Origin: DASPPF01 sp032906705
GTDB lineage: Archaea; Thermoproteota; Nitrososphaeria; Nitrososphaerales; Gagatemarchaeaceae
Direction of reading: 5' to 3'
Length of the DNA stretch: 11,364 nt
Assembly (NCBI GenBank): GCA_032906705.1
Contig: JAJTZC010000035.1
Location: 1-11,364, forward strand
Shown here one piece after another: positions 5,788-11,364 of the stretch. The position numbers and the translations under genes were made by a program. Every line of letters starts with the position of its first letter. Position 1 is the first letter of the stretch. The notes under the pieces are model-generated. The model was not told where the DNA came from. It was given only the letters and a program-made list of their open reading frames with translations, and searched no databases.

Positions 5788-7017
5788 TCATTGCCCGCCC
5801 GGGGCTCTCACCTCTTCCGGAAGCTTCGCGCCCCTGAAGAGGAACCAGTACACCGAGATCGCCGCGACGTACAGCACCGTGGCTATGTAGAAGGGCAGCG
5901 CGAGCATCCCTGCCCCCATCATCCCAGCGCCCACCGCGGTGCTCAACGAGTTGGGCAGCCTCCAGAGGGAGGCGTTGATGCCCGAAGCAGCTCCCCTCTC
6001 GTCAGGAGCCACAAGCCCCATGACCATGGACTGGCCAAGCGGATTTGAGAGGTTCATCAGGAAGACCCTGACCGTGTAGACCAGGCTCGCGACTCCGAAG
6101 CCTGGCGAGGAAGGAACTAAGACCATGAAGAACGTCGACAGGCCCTGCGAAAGCACTATGGCCCTCACTAGGCCGAACTTGGCCGCCAGCCTTGGTGCCA
6201 TCAATACAGCAACCGAAGTCAACAGGCTTGATGCTCCAAGCACCGGCCCGCTGATGGCGTCCGTCGCACCATATGCATAGTAGAACCACTTCGCCATCAG
6301 GGGAACGAAGAGCCCTGCGCCGACTGCAATCATCACGCTGTATACGCCGAACTTGACAAGCACCCTGCCCGACCTTCTGGGAAGCAGCCCCTTGCCCTTC
6401 TCTCCTCTAGCTTTCGGTGGCGTCTCGTGGATTAGGAACACCGCCGGCGTCACGGAAAGGTTCAGCAGACCTATGGCCACGTACAGGGCGACATGTGCCA
6501 GTTCGTTGCTCAATCCGAAAGTCTGGAGCAGGAGCACCGAAGATATTGCGAAGGCGCCTAGGGCTCCAGCTATCCAGCTTAGGAACCCCGAGAGCGAATA
6601 TGCCGCTGTCCGTTTCTCGTCACCGGCTTTGTCCGCCAGCAGAGCGCTCCCCGAAACCGCGAAGGCTGCCTCCCCGATCCCCTCGAGGACCGCGACGACC
6701 ATGACGAGGGCCAGGTTCGTAGTGAGCGCGAACCCGATCAGACTCAAGCTAGCGCAAAGGTTCCCGAGGATCAGCATCTTGCGCCTTCCGTACCTGTCTG
6801 CGAGTATCCCGAGGGGAATGCTCGCCGCGACGAGGGTGATACCCATCACCATGATCGTCGTCCCCATCCAGAAGTCTGTGAGCCCCTGGACCTTGGTCAG
6901 GAAGTAGGATAGGTCCGTGTAGATGAACCCGATGGCTAGGCTGGGGACGAAGCCGAGGTAGATTAGCAGCCGCGCTTCATGCGGCAAGCCTTTGTATTCG
7001 CCCAGCATACTCGACAT
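5788..7017 (-). CDS. Major facilitator superfamily (MFS) transporter
   Basis: This 409-residue protein has about 12 hydrophobic helices in two halves, the usual MFS size. The loop between helices 2 and 3 carries the MFS motif A as GILADRYGRRK (70-80). A central polar linker containing HETPPKARGEKGKG separates the halves. It is expected to move a small solute across the cytoplasmic membrane, driven by an ion gradient; the substrate is not evident. It diverges from hyuA, separated by 59 bases with a TATA box between, so a substrate or product of the hydantoinase-like enzyme is a reasonable guess. The ATG at 7017 lies 26 bases from the centre of that box, suggesting a leaderless transcript; ATG at 7008 is an alternative. 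The export direction (drug efflux) cannot be excluded. Confidence 0.9.
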   Translation of the reverse strand: MSSMLGEYKGLPHEARLLIYLGFVPSLAIGFIYTDLSYFLTKVQGLTDFWMGTTIMVMGITLVAASIPLGILADRYGRRKMLILGNLCASLSLIGFALTTNLALVMVVAVLEGIGEAAFAVSGSALLADKAGDEKRTAAYSLSGFLSWIAGALGAFAISSVLLLQTFGLSNELAHVALYVAIGLLNLSVTPAVFLIHETPPKARGEKGKGLLPRRSGRVLVKFGVYSVMIAVGAGLFVPLMAKWFYYAYGATDAISGPVLGASSLLTSVAVLMAPRLAAKFGLVRAIVLSQGLSTFFMVLVPSSPGFGVASLVYTVRVFLMNLSNPLGQSMVMGLVAPDERGAASGINASLWRLPNSLSTAVGAGMMGAGMLALPFYIATVLYVAAISVYWFLFRGAKLPEEVRAPGGQ

Positions 7018-7038
7018 GGAGCCCGCCAGAGATGGGCC

Positions 7039-7047
7039 GTATAAACC
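7039..7047. promoter_or_regulatory. TATA element shared by the divergent MFS and hyuA genes
   Basis: GTATAAACC is the only AT-rich run in the 59-base gap. On the minus strand (GGTTTATAC) its centre is about 26 bases before the MFS ATG at 7017, ideal for a leaderless start. On the plus strand it is about 34 bases before the hyuA ATG at 7077, leaving a leader of about 8 bases. The same element may therefore serve both directions, or hyuA may use another unseen element. Confidence 0.55.
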
Positions 7048-7076
7048 AACGAGGAGTTCTTCAAGCGTTACCTTCC

Positions 7077-9095
7077 ATGCGGAACGGGACCGTCTCCATC
7101 GGGGTCGACGTGGGCGGCACCTTCACCGACGTGGTCATGTTCGAACCGAGCACCGGCTCACTCTCTGTGCTCAAGGTGCCCACCTCCAGGAATCCTTCTA
7201 CAGCCGTCGTGCTTGGATTGACCCGCCTCGCGAGAGATGGATACGAGGTCGCGCTGGTTTCGCACGCGACGACCATGGCGACCAACGCCCTGCTCACGCA
7301 TTCGGGGTTGGCCCGGACTGCCCTCATCACCAATGAGGGTTTCAGGGACGTTCTCGAGATTGCAAGGCAACGCCGCCCGGAACTGTATGACATCTATACC
7401 AGACGCCCCGTCCCGCTCGTCAGGCGAAGGGACCGGTTCACCGTACGCTGCAGGCTGATGTCCGATGGTTCCGAGCTGGAGCCGCTGGACAGGGCGGGCG
7501 CCAGTGCCGTGGCAAAGACAATCATCCGACGTCGTTACGAATCGGTCGCGGTCTGTTTTTTGAATTCCTACGCCAACCCGATTCACGAGCGCGAGGTGGC
7601 CCGAATCCTTCTCGATGCCGGTTTCAGGGGACACATCAGCTCTTCGAGCGAGGTGGACAGGGAGTACAGAGAGTACGAGCGCACCAGCACCACGGTGGTC
7701 AACGCCGCACTCGCCCCGCCGATGTCGCATTACCTCTCCCAACTTTCAGCTTCTCTACACAGCAAAGGAATCGGAGCCCCGGTCTACGTGATGAACTCTG
7801 ACGGCGGGATGACAACGCTGAGGTCGGCTTCCGCCCGTCCCGTTTCCGCGATAGAATCGGGCCCTGCGGCTGGTGTGCTCGCTTCTCGGCAACTCGCGAT
7901 GCGGCTCGGGTTGGCCCGAGTGCTCACCTTCGACATGGGCGGGACCACCGCGAAGGCCGGCGCTGTGATCAATTACGACTACGACATCACCCCGGAGTTC
8001 GAGGCCGCGGGCAGGACCCACAGTGGTCGGTCGATTCGGGGCAGCGGCTACGCAGTCAGGGGCTCCTTCATCGACTTGGCCGAAGTTAGCTCGGGTGGTG
8101 GAACCGTTGCCTGGCAGGACGAGGGTGGGGCCCTAGCGGTCGGGCCCAGAAGCGTCGGCTCGGAGCCAGGCCCAGCTTGCTACGGTCAAGGGGGGAAGGA
8201 GCCCACCGTCACAGACGCGAACGTCGTCCTGGGCAGGATTAACCCAGAGTACCTGCTGGGAGGGAAGATGAAGGTCCACTCAGAACTCGCCGCGAGTTCG
8301 TTCCGGGGGCTCGCAGACGGAATGGGCGAGACGGTGGAGGGCGCGGCGGCCGGAGTCATTCGCCTCGTGAACAACAACATGGCCAGAGCAATTTCCATCG
8401 TCAGCTCGGAGCGCGGAAGAGATCCTAGGGATTTCGCAATGATCTCTTTCGGCGGAGCTGGCCCAGTCCACGCCTGCGACCTCGCCGAAGAGCTAGGCAT
8501 CCGCGCCATCATCGCGCCAGCGCACGCCGGTCTCTTCTCAGCGTACGGGCTTCTGGCAGGGGACCTGTCGAGGACGTTCACGCTGCCCGTCCTGTCTGAC
8601 CGTTCTCAACTCTCAACCTACCTCAGTGAACTCAAGAAGATTGCATCCAAAGAGATGAAGCTCGACAGGTTCAGGAAGTTCTCCACGGAGGGGTACGTCG
8701 AAGCCAGATACGCGGGACAGTCGCATGAACTCACTCTGCCATTCGCCAGAGGGGCGAAGCTCAGAAGGTTGTTCGACGTTCGTCACAGGGAACTCTACGG
8801 ATACTCCTCCCCGGACCCCCTCGAGGTCGTCTCCGTCAGGCTCAGGGTCGTTGTACACAGAACGAAGCCCGGAGTTGCGAGGTCGACTTGGGAGCAGGGA
8901 GCCGAAGCCAGGCGCACTCGCCGAGCTTGGTTCGCAGGCAGACGCCATTCCGCGCCTGTCTTCACGAGGGAGCGCATGCGCCCCGGCGACCGGGGGGTCG
9001 GTCCTTGCATAATCGAGGAATATGACTCCACATTGGTCGTGAACCCGGGGTGGAAGTGGTCAACCCAGGAGTACGGAACGAGGTTGAGCCGATGA
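7077..9095 (+). CDS. hyuA: Hydantoinase/oxoprolinase family ATP-dependent subunit A
   Basis: With the ATG at 7077 the product has 672 residues, typical for HyuA. It belongs to the ASKHA (actin-like ATPase) fold. Phosphate-1 motif GVDVGGTFTD is at 9-18, SHATTMATNALL follows near residue 65, the phosphate-2 motif TFDMGGTTAK is at 284-293, and the family block FGGAGPVHACDLAEELGI starts at 458. The C-terminal domain ends with the family's EEYDSTLVVNPGW segment. Relatives (N-methylhydantoinase A, 5-oxoprolinase, acetone and acetophenone carboxylase subunits) use ATP to activate a cyclic amide or ketone. This enzyme's substrate cannot be read from the sequence, and no biotin or third carboxylase subunit is nearby. 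The longer frame from ATG 7032 was rejected because it would start on the TATA element and add 15 residues unlike the family. hyuB overlaps its stop by ATGA. Confidence 0.93.
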   Translation: MRNGTVSIGVDVGGTFTDVVMFEPSTGSLSVLKVPTSRNPSTAVVLGLTRLARDGYEVALVSHATTMATNALLTHSGLARTALITNEGFRDVLEIARQRRPELYDIYTRRPVPLVRRRDRFTVRCRLMSDGSELEPLDRAGASAVAKTIIRRRYESVAVCFLNSYANPIHEREVARILLDAGFRGHISSSSEVDREYREYERTSTTVVNAALAPPMSHYLSQLSASLHSKGIGAPVYVMNSDGGMTTLRSASARPVSAIESGPAAGVLASRQLAMRLGLARVLTFDMGGTTAKAGAVINYDYDITPEFEAAGRTHSGRSIRGSGYAVRGSFIDLAEVSSGGGTVAWQDEGGALAVGPRSVGSEPGPACYGQGGKEPTVTDANVVLGRINPEYLLGGKMKVHSELAASSFRGLADGMGETVEGAAAGVIRLVNNNMARAISIVSSERGRDPRDFAMISFGGAGPVHACDLAEELGIRAIIAPAHAGLFSAYGLLAGDLSRTFTLPVLSDRSQLSTYLSELKKIASKEMKLDRFRKFSTEGYVEARYAGQSHELTLPFARGAKLRRLFDVRHRELYGYSSPDPLEVVSVRLRVVVHRTKPGVARSTWEQGAEARRTRRAWFAGRRHSAPVFTRERMRPGDRGVGPCIIEEYDSTLVVNPGWKWSTQEYGTRLSR

Positions 9096-10723
9096 GCCCG
9101 GACTTGGTCACCCTGCAGCTGATCGAGCATTCTCTAGTGTATGCGAGCGAAGAGATGGGCCTCGCGGTGAGAAATGCCGCCTACTCCCCGAACATCAAGG
9201 AGAGGATGGACCATTCCGCGGCGATATTCGACGCTGAGGGGAGGCTACTCGCGCAGGCCGAGCACATCCCGGTCCACCTCGGCTCTCTCCCCTGGGGCCT
9301 TCGGAACATGATTGAACTGTGCCGACGCGATGGACTGGCCCTCGAAGAGGGTTCGATGGTCTTCGCCAACGACCCGTATGTCACGGGCACCCACCTCAAC
9401 GACGTCACCGTTGTCGCGCCCATTCATCATTCTGGCAGGCTTGTCGCTTTCGCGGTCAACAAGGCGCACCACTCGGATGTCGGGGGCGCAGTTCCGGGCA
9501 GCATCTCCATGGATGCGACTACGCTCTTCGAGGAGGGCACTGTGGTCGAACCTACCTACCTCATGAGGCGCGGGGAGTTCGTGAAGAGCGCTCTCGACTC
9601 GTTCGCCTCGGGTTCTAGGACTCCCGAGGAGAGGCGGGGCGACCTCAGAGCTCAGGTGGGCGCAAACAACACGGGGAAGAGGCGAGTCGCTGAGCTTGTC
9701 ACAAAGTACGGCGTCGAAACTTTCGCCCGAGCCGGCGAATACTCGTTCAAGCATTCTCAATCAATGATGACCAAGAGACTTGCCTCGATTAGGCGTGGGA
9801 CGTATCACGCGACTGAGGTTCTCGAGGGTCCTGGAGATACCGAACTCAAACTGCAGGCGTCCGTCGAGGTCTCGAAGTCCGGCGTGGTCGTTGACTACGA
9901 AGGGACCGACATCCAAGTAGACTATCCGCTGAACGCAGTGTTGGGCGTCACCATATCCGGAGTTTACTATGTCATGCGAACGCTTACCGGTTCGGACATA
10001 CCGGCCAATGACGGTGCTTTCAGGCCGATCATCGTGCGCGCTCCGAGTGGCAGTGTGCTCAACCCCACATATCCCCATCCGGTGGGTGGCGGCAATGTGG
10101 AGACCAGCCAGCGGAACGCGGACCTGGTTTACAGGGCGCTCGCGAAGGCCGAGCGTGGAAAGGTGCCAGCCGCGTCCGGCGGCTCGATGAACAACGTGAT
10201 GATGGGCGGGACCCACGAGGGAAGGTCCTGGGCGTTCTACGAGACCATCGGGGTCGGTCTGGGCGGTCGGAAAGGTCTGGACGGTATCGACGGTATTCAA
10301 TGCAACATGACGAACACGATGAACACTCCAATCGAGGAGATCGAGAAGTCGCTTCCCATGCTGATCACCAAATACGAGTTCAGGGCAGGCAGTTCGGGTT
10401 CAGGGGAATTCAGAGGGGGGTGCGGCGTCGTGAGGCGCTACAGGAACCTTGCTTCAAGGACCACCTTCACCGTCCTGGCAGACAGGGAGAACCACAGCCC
10501 ATGGGGGCTGAACGGAGGGGAGCCGGGCGCGCGCACGGAGGTCGTCTTGACCAAAGGGGCGAAGAGCACCGCAGTGTCGAGCAAGGCTACCTTCATCCTC
10601 GGAATCGGAGACGAGCTCGAGCTGCGGACGGCAGGCGGCGGAGGTTACGGGCCAAAGAGCAGGCGAAAGCGTTCCGCGATTGAGGAAGACATGAATAACG
10701 GGCTGGTGACAGCACATCGGTAA
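9092..10723 (+). CDS. hyuB: Hydantoinase/oxoprolinase family subunit B
   Basis: This 543-residue partner of HyuA carries out the hydrolytic or transfer step on the activated substrate. Conserved blocks seen are RNAAYSPNIKERMDHSAAIFD (start at 27), HIPVHLGSLP (58-67), FANDPYVTGTHLNDVTV (91-107) and NKAHHSDVGG (123-132). The Asp and His residues in these blocks (for example D40, H41, D94, H126, H127, D129) are likely metal or active-site ligands. The glycine-rich AGGGGYGP block is near the end, but the protein stops about 25 residues later, so the usual C-terminal tail is short. The start is ATG 9092, which overlaps the hyuA TGA (ATGA), with GAGG 8 bases upstream; a longer frame from GTG at 9050 would overlap hyuA by 46 bases and is unlikely. 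Heteromeric HyuAB assembly is expected. The substrate is unknown. Confidence 0.93.
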   Translation: MSPDLVTLQLIEHSLVYASEEMGLAVRNAAYSPNIKERMDHSAAIFDAEGRLLAQAEHIPVHLGSLPWGLRNMIELCRRDGLALEEGSMVFANDPYVTGTHLNDVTVVAPIHHSGRLVAFAVNKAHHSDVGGAVPGSISMDATTLFEEGTVVEPTYLMRRGEFVKSALDSFASGSRTPEERRGDLRAQVGANNTGKRRVAELVTKYGVETFARAGEYSFKHSQSMMTKRLASIRRGTYHATEVLEGPGDTELKLQASVEVSKSGVVVDYEGTDIQVDYPLNAVLGVTISGVYYVMRTLTGSDIPANDGAFRPIIVRAPSGSVLNPTYPHPVGGGNVETSQRNADLVYRALAKAERGKVPAASGGSMNNVMMGGTHEGRSWAFYETIGVGLGGRKGLDGIDGIQCNMTNTMNTPIEEIEKSLPMLITKYEFRAGSSGSGEFRGGCGVVRRYRNLASRTTFTVLADRENHSPWGLNGGEPGARTEVVLTKGAKSTAVSSKATFILGIGDELELRTAGGGGYGPKSRRKRSAIEEDMNNGLVTAHR

Positions 10724-10774
10724 TCCATCAGACGCAATCGGACGTTCTCGCTCATCACGATCGCAGGTGTCGCT

Positions 10775-10782
10775 GAAGGTGG
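10775..10782 (+). promoter_or_regulatory. Ribosome binding site for the small membrane protein
   Basis: GAAGGTGG contains AGGTG, complementary to the archaeal 16S rRNA tail. It lies 7 bases before the TTG at 10790 and supports that non-ATG start. An ATG at 10786 is out of frame and meets a stop after 10 codons. No TATA box is visible in the 66 bases after hyuB, so transcription may continue from hyuAB. Confidence 0.5.
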
Positions 10783-10789
10783 AACATGG

Positions 10790-11332
10790 TTGAAGCCCGT
10801 CTTCGGCGTGTTCCTTGAGCTGACTGCACTGATGATTCTATTTGCCGTAGTCCTCCGTGTTGTCATCCCACTCCCGTTCACCATAGTGTTTATCCTGGTC
10901 GCACAGGCCTTGGCGACCGTCCTGATTCACTGCCCGGCCCACTATCTCGTGGGCCGTTTCCTCGGGATAAGTTTCAGGACAATCAAGCTCGGCCCGTCAA
11001 CTCTGAGCAGAGTACTGCCTCCCTCAATGAGGCGCGTCGGACACATCCTAGTTGTCCCGAGCCTGTATGTCGACGCCCGGTCGAAGAGGACGGCAGCGCC
11101 GGACAGGCTTCGCGCGATGTACATGGCAGGAATCGTGGGATCAGTCGGCGCCGGAATCATGTTCGCGCTCTTGGTCAGCCTGACCGGAAGCTTCCTCGCT
11201 TCGTTGTTGACCTGGCTCTTTGCCCTGGGGTATCTGGTCTCCGACCTAATCCTTTCACCCCGGTCAGGGGACCTGTTGCGGGCCAAGGCGGCTATGGCTC
11301 CAGAGCGAGGCCCGGCATCCCGGCACGTCTAG
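10790..11332 (+). CDS. Small four-helix membrane protein with an HxxxH motif
   Basis: This is a 180-residue integral membrane protein. Hydrophobic segments are at about 6-27, 30-47, 112-131 and 134-153. At the end of the second helix is HCPAHYLVGRFLGI (47-60), spaced like the HExxH zinc motif of M50 site-2 proteases but with Cys in place of the catalytic Glu. After the fourth helix comes DLILSPRSGDLLRA (152-165), whose Asp is roughly where M50 proteins carry their third metal ligand. This may be a catalytically dead or metal-binding M50 relative, or an unrelated family in which HCPAH is simply conserved; no proteolytic function is claimed. The start is TTG 10790, with an AGGTG site upstream and no in-frame ATG or GTG after the hyuB stop. 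It lies 66 bases after hyuB on the same strand, so co-transcription is possible but a functional link is unproven. Confidence 0.75.
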   Translation: MKPVFGVFLELTALMILFAVVLRVVIPLPFTIVFILVAQALATVLIHCPAHYLVGRFLGISFRTIKLGPSTLSRVLPPSMRRVGHILVVPSLYVDARSKRTAAPDRLRAMYMAGIVGSVGAGIMFALLVSLTGSFLASLLTWLFALGYLVSDLILSPRSGDLLRAKAAMAPERGPASRHV

Positions 11333-11364
11333 AGGCCGTCTTTGTGCTTCCAGAGGTAAAGACA
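11329..11364 (-). CDS. Possible 3' end of a convergent gene, cut by the window edge
   Basis: Read on the minus strand from the right edge, an open frame gives CLYLWKHKDGL followed by TAG at 11331-11329. The stop overlaps the plus-strand TAG of the membrane-protein gene through a TCTAGA palindrome. With only 11 codons visible, its reality and family cannot be judged; the convergent arrangement is compatible with a real gene end. Confidence 0.25.
   Translation of the reverse strand, partial: CLYLWKHKDGL

Noticed and set aside
7032..7076. Upstream extension of hyuA to ATG 7032
   Set aside because: It would begin just before the TATA element, add 15 residues not typical of the family, and lacks a ribosome site; GAGGAG at 7051 is 20 bases from the ATG at 7077 and so does not decide it either.
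9761..10300. Minus-strand open frame of 179 codons inside hyuB
   Set aside because: hyuB is intact and conserved across this region; the antisense frame has no family resemblance.

Overview
The window looks archaeal. The main evidence is transcriptional: TATA-like AT-rich boxes lie about 26 to 38 bases upstream of start codons in otherwise GC-rich DNA (roughly 60% G+C by eye), and several genes appear leaderless or nearly so. TTG and GTG starts are frequent, and internal operon genes carry GGAGG-type ribosome sites. A Dpo4/DinB polymerase, a DUF72 protein and zinc-ribbon SPFH proteins fit a chromosomal segment of an uncultured, probably soil or sediment archaeon. The phylum cannot be fixed from this sequence. 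No rRNA, tRNA, CRISPR array, transposase or phage gene was seen.

Left part, minus strand (positions 2812 down to 1). A compact three-gene operon encodes, in transcription order, a coiled-coil protein, an SPFH/Band 7 protein with two C-terminal zinc ribbons, and a double zinc-ribbon protein with a glycine-rich, possibly membrane-seeking segment. Junctions are tight: a GTGA overlap, then a 12-base gap in which the stop codon is fused to a GGAGG site. The set resembles the logic of Bacillus YdjG/YdjH/YdjI, a membrane-stress module that recruits PspA, but with a different coiled-coil partner. The 5' end of a further minus-strand gene with its own TATA-like box runs off the left edge.

Middle, plus strand (2923-5758). 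A DUF72 (YecE-like) protein is followed 10 bases later by a Y-family DNA polymerase, a likely two-gene unit. Next is a membrane-anchored, exported protein with a Ser/Thr-rich stalk, a domain containing a WEIHPV motif and an Ig-like C-terminal domain. A hairpin and a minute upstream reading frame precede its start.

Right part (5788-11364). An MFS transporter on the minus strand diverges from hyuA-hyuB (ATP-dependent hydantoinase/oxoprolinase family, ATGA overlap). One TATA element appears to lie in position to serve both directions. This suggests uptake plus ATP-driven opening of a cyclic amide, or a related carboxylation; the substrate is unknown. A small four-helix membrane protein with an HxxxH motif follows hyuB, and the last bases seem to be the 3' end of a convergent minus-strand gene.

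There is no gene-free stretch above 300 bases. The longest gap, 2813-2922, is the divergent promoter region between the SPFH operon and the DUF72 gene.
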